A stretch of 64,000 bases of DNA from Nitrososphaeria archaeon. Its GTDB lineage: Archaea; Thermoproteota; Nitrososphaeria; Nitrososphaerales; JAAOZN01. The notes below the pieces were generated by a model, which worked only from the letters and a program-made list of their open reading frames with translations, searched no databases and was not told the origin of the DNA. The position numbers were made by a program, and so were the translations under genes. Shown piece after piece: positions 36,460-44,921 of the stretch (its first letter is position 1; every line of letters starts with the position of its first letter). Location of the stretch: NCBI GenBank assembly GCA_029775855.1, contig JARVJZ010000003.1, positions 162,416 through 226,415 of the forward strand, read 5' to 3'.

Positions 36460-37902
36460 TTACTCTTCGGTGTTGTTGTTTCTTTGCCATATGTAGTAGC
36501 GTTTGTTCTGCGCTAAGATTGCCATCTTTTGTATTATTTTGGCTAATGTTTGTATGTTTTTTAGGGTCTGCTTTGTTTCTTCTAGGCTTAGCCTTCTTTT
36601 CTTTATCAGTATGTTTAGGGTGTAGCGTGTGGTATCTGAATTTAGTAGTGTTTCTATGAGGCTTTCTATCTGGTTTGGCTTGAGTTTCTCTAGTTTTTGT
36701 GTTATGTATTGCTTGGCTGCGGCTAGCCTCGGATCTATGTCGTATTTAGTTAGGTGCTGAAGGGTTTCTCTGGATTTTAACGATAGGGTTGAGGTGTATT
36801 CTACTTCTTGCATGCCAGCTTTTTTGAAGAAGGGGTTGTATTTCGCCATCACCGCTAAAGCTTCGACATATTTGTAGCCCACTTTCGGTAAAGTTTCTTT
36901 TACAAGTCTTACTGCTAACCCTACTCCCCTATACTTCGGATGGATCACCACTCTTGATATGGTTATGAAGTCTCGATTCAGATGCTCCACATCCACATGT
37001 CTCCCAAAGTATTTTGTTCTACCTGCGTTTGAATAGGTTGGTGTGCTGTAAACGATTACCCCAACGGTTTCGCCTCTAAGTTCAGCTTTAAAGACCTTTT
37101 TTATGTTGCAGAGCTTCCCATCTCTATAGTGGTAGCGCTTAAGGGTTTCAAGGTCTCTGATTGACCCCTCTTTGACTACAATCTCCTTTAATATGCTGCA
37201 CGGTCTACTTTTAACATCTTCAATATACTTGACTTCAACGGCTTCGCCGAACCCCTTAACTATGTAGATATTCGGCTGTAGATCTTCAAGCAGATCTCTA
37301 TGTGATGTGGCAACCAAAAGTGTTGCTCCTAGGTTTCGAGCCACCTTCTGCACACAGTAAGCAACTATCTTCGCGGTCTCTCGGTCTAAGAGTGAGCAAA
37401 ATTCGTCGAAGACGAGTGTGTTTGCGCCGATAGACATCATTTTCGCTATTTTGAAGCGGTATTTCTGCCCCTCGCTCAGATCTCGATATCTTCTGATGAA
37501 TAAGGTTGCTTCATTCAACCCGGCTAGGCTTAAGTATTTTATCGCCTGCTCCAAGTCTGAGCCTAGGGCTTCAACCAGCACACTATCTTGGTTAACTTCA
37601 ACCTCTTTATCTTGAATCACTTTACCGAAGGAGCCGCTTTCTTTTAAGGCTGACGTTATATCGCTTAGAAGCGTAGACTTCCCTGTGCCTGAGTCGCCGG
37701 TTATGTAGATTACATCCCCAGGCTTTATGTCAATTAAAAGGTCTTTGTATATTGTATTAGGGTTTTCAACCCCTACGCTCAGCCCAAATGCTTCGCTAAC
37801 ACCTATGGTTCTATCTGAGACTTCCGCTTTATCTAAGAATGTCTTTTCGAATCTAAAGATCTTCTTCGGCTTTTTGCAGCTGACTTTTACTTTGATTAGC
37901 AT
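36460..37902 (-). CDS. ABC-type ATPase fused to GNAT acetyltransferase (COG2401-like), viral
   Basis: 480 residues. Residues 60-240 are an ABC ATPase: Walker A GDSGTGKST, signature-like DLSEGQKYRFKIAKM, Walker B TLVFDEFCSLLD and HRDLL switch. Residues 250-390 look like a GNAT fold, with VVIHPKYRGVGLAVRLVKE binding acetyl-CoA. The tail is helical. Such two-domain proteins occur in archaea and next to terminases of some head-tail viruses, with no known function. It is the last gene of the cluster, one base after terminase, and its stop is 5 bases from the tRNA. Confidence 0.82.
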   Translation of the reverse strand: MLIKVKVSCKKPKKIFRFEKTFLDKAEVSDRTIGVSEAFGLSVGVENPNTIYKDLLIDIKPGDVIYITGDSGTGKSTLLSDITSALKESGSFGKVIQDKEVEVNQDSVLVEALGSDLEQAIKYLSLAGLNEATLFIRRYRDLSEGQKYRFKIAKMMSIGANTLVFDEFCSLLDRETAKIVAYCVQKVARNLGATLLVATSHRDLLEDLQPNIYIVKGFGEAVEVKYIEDVKSRPCSILKEIVVKEGSIRDLETLKRYHYRDGKLCNIKKVFKAELRGETVGVIVYSTPTYSNAGRTKYFGRHVDVEHLNRDFITISRVVIHPKYRGVGLAVRLVKETLPKVGYKYVEALAVMAKYNPFFKKAGMQEVEYTSTLSLKSRETLQHLTKYDIDPRLAAAKQYITQKLEKLKPNQIESLIETLLNSDTTRYTLNILIKKRRLSLEETKQTLKNIQTLAKIIQKMAILAQNKRYYIWQRNNNTEE

Positions 37903-37903
37903 C

Positions 37904-39355
37904 TTAGACCTTTATGATGATTCCTGATTGTTTGGCTCCCCAGCATGCTAGAGCGAGCGCGTATGCTAGGTCGTCTGTACAGCCACTTTTCTTGTCAAAG
38001 AGGTATCCACCAATTCTGCTTCGTGTGTATGTGATTGAGTTTAATGCGTTTATTAGAGCAGTGTCGTATGGTATTATGAGTCTGCGCTTCTCCATCTGCA
38101 GCCTTAATTCTGAGAGGATTTCCTGCTTCATCTTAGCTGTTAGAGTTACGCCTTCTACTGGAAGCCCGAGTTCTTTGCAGTGTTCTATAATCGGGTTGCC
38201 CAGTCCAGTCTGATCCATAGAAAGTTTGGTTAGATTGTTTGCTTTATGGTAGTCAGCTATCTCCGCTGTAAACTGTGTGTATGATATGTTGCGTTTGCTG
38301 ACGCTATGGACAACATAAAGGTATTTGTCAACGCATCTCACTACTACGAAGGCAGCTGCGCTGTCCTTCCCTCCTGGGTCATAGCCTCCGTATAGTTCTC
38401 CAATATTTAGTTGAGGTGCGTCGCCTAAGCAGCCTCTGAGTAGGTCGATTGGGAAGTAGGTGCTTTCATCATCTATGAACTGAGCCTCATACTCCTGCCT
38501 ATATCTCACTTCACCTATCAAAGATCTTTGCTCTTCGAGGAATTCTCTGCTGATTAACGGGTTAATCGACGATGGCAGGTGGTAGACCCATTCTCTAGGC
38601 CAGGTTGTGAAAGCCCGATAGGTTATATGGTCTTTGTCCCAAGGTGTTGTAAGGAGCCAAAGCGTGCCATTTGTTGCTGCGAGCATAGGTAGAATCACCC
38701 TCTCTATGACATCTGAAGGTATGAATGCGGCTTCGTCCACAACAGCTAAGTGCACCGTAAACCCTCTTAGTGTAGAACCATACCTACCAGAAGGTAAACA
38801 TAGTATCCTGCTTCGATTCTTAAATAGTATCTGCGTCTTAGTAGCCTTAAGCACAACCATCTTAACCACACTTGACTCAACGAATGACAAAACTTTGCTA
38901 AATGTCTCTAAGCTCTGCCTAAGAGTAGCGGATACGATGATAGATGTGCTTCTGGGATGCGTTAGTGCGTGATATAAAAGTTTGACAGCTGCTAAGGTAG
39001 ATTTCCCAGTCTGCCTACCACAGACCAAGATGAGCCTCTTCGACCTATTGCGTAGCACCTCAACTTGATAAGGGAAGAGGTCCATCCGCAGCACCTTCGC
39101 GGAAAATAAAGCTGGATCTTTTAAGAGTGGTTTGAGTTTCTCATCGAAACGCTCTTTGTAAATAAGCCGGTCAAGCTTGGTTTCGGCGAATTCAAGATAC
39201 CCTAGCTTAGCGAGATGCGGGAAGGTCTGTAGGCAGTTGAGGCATACTTTGCCAGTGTTTAATCTGCAGAAGACGACTTCATCTACAGTATGGTGGCAGC
39301 CTTCAACTAAGAGCTTCTCTAATTCATTCAGAAGACCTTCTCCTTCGGTCTGCAA
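37904..39355 (-). CDS. terL: Terminase large subunit
   Basis: 483 residues. The ATPase half has Walker A CGRQTGKST, Walker B HLAVVDEAAF and the coupling motif LLTTPW. The nuclease half has the RNase H-like acids in YGGYDPGGKDSAAAF, SMDQTGLGN and CTDDLAYALAL. All catalytic residues appear intact, so it should still translocate and cut DNA. An N-terminal Cys/His segment (CHHTVDEVVFCRLNTGKVCLNC, given here only in part) may bind zinc. No small terminase is evident. Confidence 0.92.
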   Translation of the reverse strand: MQTEGEGLLNELEKLLVEGCHHTVDEVVFCRLNTGKVCLNCLQTFPHLAKLGYLEFAETKLDRLIYKERFDEKLKPLLKDPALFSAKVLRMDLFPYQVEVLRNRSKRLILVCGRQTGKSTLAAVKLLYHALTHPRSTSIIVSATLRQSLETFSKVLSFVESSVVKMVVLKATKTQILFKNRSRILCLPSGRYGSTLRGFTVHLAVVDEAAFIPSDVIERVILPMLAATNGTLWLLTTPWDKDHITYRAFTTWPREWVYHLPSSINPLISREFLEEQRSLIGEVRYRQEYEAQFIDDESTYFPIDLLRGCLGDAPQLNIGELYGGYDPGGKDSAAAFVVVRCVDKYLYVVHSVSKRNISYTQFTAEIADYHKANNLTKLSMDQTGLGNPIIEHCKELGLPVEGVTLTAKMKQEILSELRLQMEKRRLIIPYDTALINALNSITYTRSRIGGYLFDKKSGCTDDLAYALALACWGAKQSGIIIKV

Positions 39356-39530
39356 AATACCATCCTACAGCCGAGCCGGCTAGCGGTCCAAGGTTTAGAG
39401 CCGCTTCGTTTTTGTCGAGTAGTAGGGATATTATGAGTCCTAGTATGATGAGTATTGCGAGTACGCCTCTGTAGTCTGTGTTTCCTCTGAAGATGCTCTT
39501 TAAGACCTGCTTGGGTTGTTTTTCAGACAA
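39324..39530 (-). CDS. Small viral membrane protein, 68 residues
   Basis: One strong membrane helix (VLAILIILGLIISLLL) followed by a glycine-rich second hydrophobic part and an RRRR tail. The size and shape fit a holin-like protein or membrane anchor, but this is only a guess. It overlaps the terminase start by 32 bases and the upstream gene by 8, consistent with a coupled operon. Confidence 0.65.
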   Translation of the reverse strand: MSEKQPKQVLKSIFRGNTDYRGVLAILIILGLIISLLLDKNEAALNLGPLAGSAVGWYFADRRRRSSE

Positions 39531-39885
39531 GTTTTTTCACCCTCCTGTAGTGTTTATCTGGCTTTATTGACTTCATCATCTTCTTCACAACCTTCTCTGG
39601 GATGTGGAATTCAAAGGGTATCTTGCCGAATCTGTAGCCCTTTAAGACTAGGCTTTGAGGTATGCTGTCCCAGATTCTTGCTGCACCATCGGTTATCTCG
39701 TTTACCAAAATGATATGTGGCTTTGAGTAGGTTAGGTCTCGATATATTCCAGCGAAGACGCCTATTGTAAACTGTTCTGTCTTTATGGTGCTTTCCTTGA
39801 CAGATGTGTTAAATCTGATTCCACGGCATCTGCAGGCATCGAGCCAAAGCAACCCAACTATATCCCCAACCTCAAACTCCAACAC
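39523..39885 (-). CDS. Viral hypothetical protein, 120 residues
   Basis: Not recognised. N-terminal half is beta-rich (FEVGDIVGLLWLDACRCRGI, FTIGVFAGIYRD), suggesting a small barrel; the end is basic (KMMKSIKPDKHYRRVKKLV). Start is TTG or ATG near 39885. Sits between fibre genes and terminase. Confidence 0.6.
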   Translation of the reverse strand: MLEFEVGDIVGLLWLDACRCRGIRFNTSVKESTIKTEQFTIGVFAGIYRDLTYSKPHIILVNEITDGAARIWDSIPQSLVLKGYRFGKIPFEFHIPEKVVKKMMKSIKPDKHYRRVKKLV

Positions 39886-39889
39886 ATTT

Positions 39890-40138
39890 TCACCCTACCG
39901 CTTCTCTACTTTCTTCAACACTGCCGAGAACCTTATCCAACTCTTCCTCAGCATCTAAACCGCTCTTTTCGACTATTCTCAAGATATTTAGGGCTGTTTT
40001 ATTCATTATATCCACAAGCCTAATCTTATCCCGAGTATCTTTCTCCTTAGGTATCTGCTCATCAAGCCATATGAACCTTTGATAAAGTCTGCTAAGCATC
40101 TCCTTAAGATCTACTGGCGAAATCTGAGCTTCAGCCAA
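39890..40138 (-). CDS. Viral hypothetical protein, 82 residues, helical
   Basis: Highly charged and predicted all helical (LKEMLSRLYQRFIWLDEQI, SGLDAEEELDKVLGSVEESRE). No family assigned. Its size and place 500 bases before terminase would suit a small terminase or a tail accessory protein, but there is no direct evidence. Confidence 0.55.
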   Translation of the reverse strand: MAEAQISPVDLKEMLSRLYQRFIWLDEQIPKEKDTRDKIRLVDIMNKTALNILRIVEKSGLDAEEELDKVLGSVEESREAVG

Positions 40139-40149
40139 CTACTCACCAC

Positions 40150-40707
40150 TCAAGCGATATACTGCACCTCAACGCCTATTGTTGTGCTGCTGGGTAGGTT
40201 GTGGTGGACTCTGATTTTAATCGGCGTTGGAACCCCAGGCTCTATGACGCCTTGTATTAATGCAGCTGCGTGGTTCAGACCGTATGTGGTCATCTGAGAT
40301 AAACCGATGCTAACACCTCCATATGTTGTGGTCGAGTAGCGGATTGTGAACCCTGTGTTGACTGCGTTGTTGTCGGCATCGGTTACATCGTATCTAATGT
40401 ATCTTCCTTGATTCGCGTCGTACCATGAGTGTGGGCAAGCTACTGTAAGTAGGCATGGGAGCTTGGTTGGTGTGAATATGAGGAGGTCAACCCAAGTATT
40501 TGGTTCAACGCTTTGGCTAGCCACCTCTCTCTTAATATCTGGGATTTTAACCCAGCTTCCCCCTATACGCTGCTTTAAAGCGTCTTCAGATGTATCGTGC
40601 CATAGCTGCCCTTCTGATGGGTTGTCTGGTGGTGTGGAGCCTATATAGAGTGTCTTCAGATTCAGCTTATCCTTAGATATAATTTCAGCAGACTCCCAGA
40701 GGCTCAC
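40150..40707 (-). CDS. Viral tail fibre/baseplate-like protein, 185 residues
   Basis: It has the common tail-fibre motif TPPDNPSEGQLWHDTSE near residue 25-40, then a beta-rich body. Proteins with this motif form receptor-binding tips. The start overlaps the preceding Ig-like gene stop by 4 bases. Confidence 0.65.
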   Translation of the reverse strand: MSLWESAEIISKDKLNLKTLYIGSTPPDNPSEGQLWHDTSEDALKQRIGGSWVKIPDIKREVASQSVEPNTWVDLLIFTPTKLPCLLTVACPHSWYDANQGRYIRYDVTDADNNAVNTGFTIRYSTTTYGGVSIGLSQMTTYGLNHAAALIQGVIEPGVPTPIKIRVHHNLPSSTTIGVEVQYIA

Positions 40708-40991
40708 TCCGTCTTCACCACCCTTAATGATCCTCTTGCAACTAGAGGCTTACCCGCTATAGACGCTCTAACCTCGTAGAGCCATACACCTATGCCCCAA
40801 GACTCGTCAAGCGTCAAGTCGAAGTGGTATGTGCCTGTCTGCTCTTTAACCGAGCTCTGCGAATCAACCCTCTTAGCCTTAGAAGCATCCCAAACAGAGA
40901 TCTTAGGGGGCTCATCTACATCTGTTAACTCGCCGCTGAAGTCTTTAGATACGATCTTCAGCCTAACGGTTGTTCCAAGCTCGAAGCTCAA
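40704..40991 (-). CDS. Viral Ig-like structural protein, 95 residues
   Basis: Beta-strand pattern of an Ig-like or BppU-like domain (TVRLKIVSKDFSGELTD, GTYHFDLTLDESWGIGVWLYEV). Such domains decorate baseplates and fibres. The TTG start at 40991 overlaps the TGA of a 32-residue reading frame. Confidence 0.6.
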   Translation of the reverse strand: MSFELGTTVRLKIVSKDFSGELTDVDEPPKISVWDASKAKRVDSQSSVKEQTGTYHFDLTLDESWGIGVWLYEVRASIAGKPLVARGSLRVVKTE

Positions 40992-41086
40992 ACCGTTAAC
41001 ACCTCAACTTTAAATATATGCACTTCGGCTGGGTCCGGCTCTGGATCTGAGGCTTGAGGATCTATATCCGCACCGCCCCCGCTCAT
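40988..41086 (-). CDS. Predicted 32-residue viral peptide
   Basis: ATG 41086 opens a short frame beginning MSGGGADIDPQASDPEPDP and ending with TGA, which overlaps the TTG start of the next gene. It fills an otherwise empty 112-base gap in a cluster with no other gaps. Acidic and proline-rich. It might only serve to carry ribosomes to the next gene. Confidence 0.4.
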   Translation of the reverse strand: MSGGGADIDPQASDPEPDPAEVHIFKVEVLTV

Positions 41087-41103
41087 AAGATCAACCCTTA
41101 GGC

Positions 41104-43311
41104 TCAACCCCAGCCACCTTGATCTATGAACTCCTCAACCTCTTCGACCACATCGAGGATGCCGTCGTTGTCTTGATCTAGCGTCGGGTCTTTCATGCTC
41201 TGACCCCAATGCTTCTTAGATGAGTCAAGCAGATTAGGCAGTGTGAGTTTAACCTCGTGGATCTCTTGATTATGATCTGCTGTTACGGAGAGGTATGTTG
41301 GTAAACCGTCGCCGACAGTAGTGTTCTTCAGCTGAATGAAGTCCGCAGGCCCAGAGGAATCTTTTCTAAACAGCAGAAGATACTTTTTGTTAATATTCCT
41401 TAAGCCATAGTATTGGTTATTTGAGTCTTCGAATTCGTATGTTGCCTTCCCGTCATCTGAGTAGAAGCACTCTAATTTGAGCCTGCATTGACTTATGCCG
41501 TATGACGCTGAGTCTCTGAAGTCCTCTGGAGGCATCTTAACTATGAAGCCAACCCTATTCTTGCAACCATATGTTGATGAATATGTGAACTGATGCTGAT
41601 CTGTAGGCACAAGGAACTTAGCGCCATATATCGTGCCGTGATTGTTATAGCCGCTGTAGTCTTGAGCATCCCCGTCGAAAAGTAAGTCTAACACCAAGCC
41701 GCCTCTCACATCAGGTATAGTTTGGTCGAATCTACGGTTGTAGAGCTGCTGAGTCTCAGATGCAGATAAAGCTCGGTTGTAGATGCGCACCTCATCTGCT
41801 AACATTTTTGTATAACCGCTGAAGCCGTAGCCAATCCTTAGGTTTGATGTCGTCGTTCTCACGGTGGTTCCATTAGTATCCGTTTCCCCGACTAGTGTGC
41901 CGTCAACATACATCCTCAAATATCGTCCATCAAAGGTTCCAGCCCAGTGATGCCACAAACCATCCCTAACATCAACACTACCCGATGCGCTGAAGGAGTT
42001 TCCAGCTGGATTCTTAAAATACACGGAGGGGCGACCAAGAGCGGTGAGGTAAAGCATATAGTCATAGTCGCTAACTCCTTTTTGAACAAAGCCTCTACCA
42101 CCTGATACTCCTGGTTCAAACTTAAACCAACCCTCGAGGGTGAAGGCTGAGGAAAGTTCAAGAGAGCTCCCGCTTCCACAGTTAACATAATCATCCACGC
42201 CGTCGAAGCTTAAAGCGTTGTCAACAACCTTCGTTTCACCCCTTGACCCAGTGTATGCTTCACCTAACCCCGTTCGGTCTGGCAGAATGTCGCTCAGCTT
42301 CGTGCCGTCTAAGAAGAACAGTTTATCTGTTGACGCTAAGCCGCCTTCCAAACATTTCTGATACTGTGAGCCGTTCCAAGAATACAAATCAACTCTCTTA
42401 ACTGTATCCGGCAGCCTCGCTTCAACCTTAACCCATCTGCCAACATCAACAACTATCCTATCAATGTATTTCACATTTTGAGCCGTTGGATATTCGTAGA
42501 TGTTTATTGAGCCCACTGTGCTCCAATTCGGGTTACCCACTTTACCCGCCTTCCTAAGAGGTAGAATAAAGCGTCTCCAGCCTGTGAAGTTATCAACTAT
42601 AAGCCAGTAGAATTGGTCTGCTAAAGTAGGTGCTCCTATCACCACGTTTATGTTTGTGCCTGTGTTTGCGCCGTAGATGTATAGGCAGAGGAAGTCGTAT
42701 GTTGACCAGTCTTGAGTATTTGAAAACTCTCTTCTACAGCCTACTGAAGCGTATGAGCCGCTTCCAATAGCCATCTTCAAGCTGCTTGACCCCTTCGATA
42801 CAGTCGTTGTTTCTTCGGAAAGTACTACACCATAGCTCCCTGAGCCGGCTTGATAAGGGCTCCAAATCGTCTCATCGTCGTCATATACTACTATAGGACT
42901 GCACTCCTCTAAGTCGTTGTCCAAATAGAACTCATAGGAATACTTCATGTTTGCTTTATCGTGGCTCCAGTTGCAGAGTGAACCCTTCACATATGAATCT
43001 ACTAACGCATCCCCTTCTATATCGTAGTTGTTCAAAGGATGTAGTTTTAATTCACCTAAGGAAACAGATGGGAAACCCACTCCATATAGCAGGTAGTCTC
43101 CCTCTCCGAAGTCACTATTACCCCATGGGCTGCATCCGAATTGATTCGCTGATTGATCTTTGGCGTGCTTCTGACTCCAGCCGCATAGCTTCTTGTTCGC
43201 GTAGTCTGCTGGTAGAACTAGCCTACTCCACCTCCCCTTGCTTGGATCTGGGTTCCTGTAGACCCTTAGGTCTTGAACCTCCTTCCAGAAGCCGTATCTT
43301 CGAACAGCCAT
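41104..43311 (-). CDS. Viral fibre protein with LamG/concanavalin-like domain
   Basis: 735 residues. A central LamG-type lectin domain at about 360-530 shows LSFDGVDDYVNCGSG, FTLEGWFKF, DGLWHHWAGTFDG and ADEVRIYNRALSASE. The N-terminal third is a beta-rich part seemingly specific to this virus. The C terminus has an acidic DQDNDGILDVVEEVEEF loop that looks like a calcium-binding thrombospondin-3 type repeat. A role in binding host surface sugars is likely. Confidence 0.8.
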   Translation of the reverse strand: MAVRRYGFWKEVQDLRVYRNPDPSKGRWSRLVLPADYANKKLCGWSQKHAKDQSANQFGCSPWGNSDFGEGDYLLYGVGFPSVSLGELKLHPLNNYDIEGDALVDSYVKGSLCNWSHDKANMKYSYEFYLDNDLEECSPIVVYDDDETIWSPYQAGSGSYGVVLSEETTTVSKGSSSLKMAIGSGSYASVGCRREFSNTQDWSTYDFLCLYIYGANTGTNINVVIGAPTLADQFYWLIVDNFTGWRRFILPLRKAGKVGNPNWSTVGSINIYEYPTAQNVKYIDRIVVDVGRWVKVEARLPDTVKRVDLYSWNGSQYQKCLEGGLASTDKLFFLDGTKLSDILPDRTGLGEAYTGSRGETKVVDNALSFDGVDDYVNCGSGSSLELSSAFTLEGWFKFEPGVSGGRGFVQKGVSDYDYMLYLTALGRPSVYFKNPAGNSFSASGSVDVRDGLWHHWAGTFDGRYLRMYVDGTLVGETDTNGTTVRTTTSNLRIGYGFSGYTKMLADEVRIYNRALSASETQQLYNRRFDQTIPDVRGGLVLDLLFDGDAQDYSGYNNHGTIYGAKFLVPTDQHQFTYSSTYGCKNRVGFIVKMPPEDFRDSASYGISQCRLKLECFYSDDGKATYEFEDSNNQYYGLRNINKKYLLLFRKDSSGPADFIQLKNTTVGDGLPTYLSVTADHNQEIHEVKLTLPNLLDSSKKHWGQSMKDPTLDQDNDGILDVVEEVEEFIDQGGWG

Positions 43312-43317
43312 CTTACA

Positions 43318-43572
43318 TCAGCCTCCTAGAGGATTCTTCAACGCTTCCTCCTTAGCCTTCAGATACTCTTCCTCACTCATCGCTGTGCATGAGCCTTGCG
43401 AGTCGTGGCTGCAGAAGTGAATCTGTATGATGTATTGCTTTGATGGGTTCAGTATGCTCTTTAAATCCTTTAACGCTTCATCTACACCCACTTCGGTAGC
43501 GTCTAGGCGTATGAAGTCCCCCTCTGAAGCTTCTTCGCCTATGATCTCATATGCTTCAACATAGATCTTCAT
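43318..43572 (-). CDS. Viral hypothetical protein, 84 residues
   Basis: A small mixed fold with two cysteines (FCSHDSQGSC). No family assigned. The start ATG overlaps the stop of the preceding gene by 4 bases; codon use is like that of the neighbours. Confidence 0.55.
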   Translation of the reverse strand: MKIYVEAYEIIGEEASEGDFIRLDATEVGVDEALKDLKSILNPSKQYIIQIHFCSHDSQGSCTAMSEEEYLKAKEEALKNPLGG

Positions 43573-43775
43573 TTAACCACCTCCTTCCTAACCACCTTAC
43601 CCCTTAGATCAGAGAGGTCACTAAGTTTCTCGCCGCCGCACTCAACCAAATGTTTACGCTTAACATATCTCCCAGCAACCTCTACGATCTTCTCAAGGCT
43701 CCAAGCCTCCATAGAGACCTCGCTACCCCAAACATCGTGTTTACCAGAGGCCTCCTCCTTCACCTTTAACCTCAA
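43569..43775 (-). CDS. Viral hypothetical protein, 68 residues
   Basis: Charged small protein with no recognisable domain (SLEKIVEVAGRYVKRKHLVE). It starts one base after the upstream cysteine-protease-like gene and overlaps the downstream gene by 4 bases, so it is part of the operon. Confidence 0.5.
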   Translation of the reverse strand: MRLKVKEEASGKHDVWGSEVSMEAWSLEKIVEVAGRYVKRKHLVECGGEKLSDLSDLRGKVVRKEVVK

Positions 43776-43776
43776 T

Positions 43777-44190
43777 CTACATCACCACCAAATAGTAATC
43801 CCAATTCTTAGGCGGCTCGAAGACATTGTCATTCTGAGGCTCAACACACCAAACCTTGAAGCTGAAGTCGACAAAGCAGTTCAAAGCGTGGCCAAAGTGT
43901 TTGCTCGGGTAAGCCCAGAGTATGCCGAATGCATTAGGAAACCATAGGTTAACTCTACCCATCAAAACAAAGCTGAAGTCGTCACAGTCGAAAAACTCAC
44001 TCAAATACTGCTCCCTATCTGTCAAGTCTTTAGCGAGAAACTGTTCAATTGCTTCTTTAGGTAGAAGCCTATAGTAAGAGTCTCTGAGAAAGATGCTCGC
44101 AGACGGAAAAGCTTTCCGCAGCAGCCCCTCAACAACAGAAGCCTTAACCGTCAAGAAGTTAAAGGGATATAAGATTATACTCAACTTCAA
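43777..44190 (-). CDS. Viral MOA lectin C-domain-like (papain-like) protein
   Basis: 137 residues. The pattern FDCDDFSFVLMGRVNLWFP, FGILWAYPSKHFGHALNCFV and VEPQNDNVF matches the small phage proteins labelled lectin MOA-related, whose fold resembles cysteine proteases and transglutaminases. The Cys in DCDDF and His in GHALN would form the catalytic pair. A cell-surface or tail-tip hydrolase is possible. Family assignment is from memory of the motif. Confidence 0.65.
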   Translation of the reverse strand: MKLSIILYPFNFLTVKASVVEGLLRKAFPSASIFLRDSYYRLLPKEAIEQFLAKDLTDREQYLSEFFDCDDFSFVLMGRVNLWFPNAFGILWAYPSKHFGHALNCFVDFSFKVWCVEPQNDNVFEPPKNWDYYLVVM

Positions 44191-44636
44191 TCCACAGTTA
44201 TATCCCAGTCTAATGTGATGGTCTTTGTCTCATCTTTCACTATAGGTGTTGGGAAGACCGCTCTTGAAAGCATTACACCTCCACTTTGTGATGTAAATAA
44301 GCCCGCTTCACGCCAAACACCATTATTATCTTGGCTGCTAAAGAAGGTTGAAAATGTCGCCGTGCACCCAGATCTGAACCTATCTGTAACCTGCTTTCTA
44401 GAACCTATCGGTTGAATTAGATCTGTGTCTGAAGGTGAAGGCGCTTGGTCGGATGAGCCTACACCACAATACGCAAAGCTCTCTGTTGAAGCTCCAATTA
44501 AGAGGTCGCAGATATGGCTCTTCCCCCTAGAAACTACTAGGTTGGTTATGGTATACTCTTCTATTGGCTTGCTTCCACCAAGGCTCTTATGCACTCGAAT
44601 TCTAACTCTACCTTCTAAGATTATATTCCAGTTCAA
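44187..44636 (-). CDS. Viral tail-fibre structural protein, 149 residues
   Basis: Beta-rich; contains ITNLVVSRGKSHICDLLIG, YCGVGSSDQAPSPSDTDL and GVWREAGLFTSQSGGVMLSRAVF, a pattern common in tail fibre and tip proteins. Overlaps the downstream gene by 4 bases. Confidence 0.7.
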   Translation of the reverse strand: MNWNIILEGRVRIRVHKSLGGSKPIEEYTITNLVVSRGKSHICDLLIGASTESFAYCGVGSSDQAPSPSDTDLIQPIGSRKQVTDRFRSGCTATFSTFFSSQDNNGVWREAGLFTSQSGGVMLSRAVFPTPIVKDETKTITLDWDITVD

Positions 44637-44650
44637 AACTGTTTACCACC

Positions 44651-44920
44651 TTAACCGCAGCTTGAAAAATCCACTCTAGCACATCCAACTGTGAAGACGC
44701 CCTTTAGATGAGTAAAAGCGCTGCAAGCAGCATTTAGCCCAGTAGCATCGCTAAGTTGCCTTCTGTATCGATTGATTATAAGATTCTCTTCTAAAGGTGT
44801 TTTTTCGCTGAATGTTGTAATGAAGGTAACCACACCTACGCGTGTAGCACCATCTTTAAGCTGCTGGTCTCTAAGGCTACGCTTAATGGAGTCAATAATC
44901 TCCCATAAGTTCTCAGGCAA
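44651..44920 (-). CDS. Viral hypothetical protein, 89 residues
   Basis: A small protein with a helical start and beta-rich middle (TRVGVVTFITTFSEKTPLEENL). No recognised domain. Lies one base after the hub gene. It could be a tail-tip accessory protein. Confidence 0.55.
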   Translation of the reverse strand: MPENLWEIIDSIKRSLRDQQLKDGATRVGVVTFITTFSEKTPLEENLIINRYRRQLSDATGLNAACSAFTHLKGVFTVGCARVDFSSCG

Positions 44921-44921
44921 T

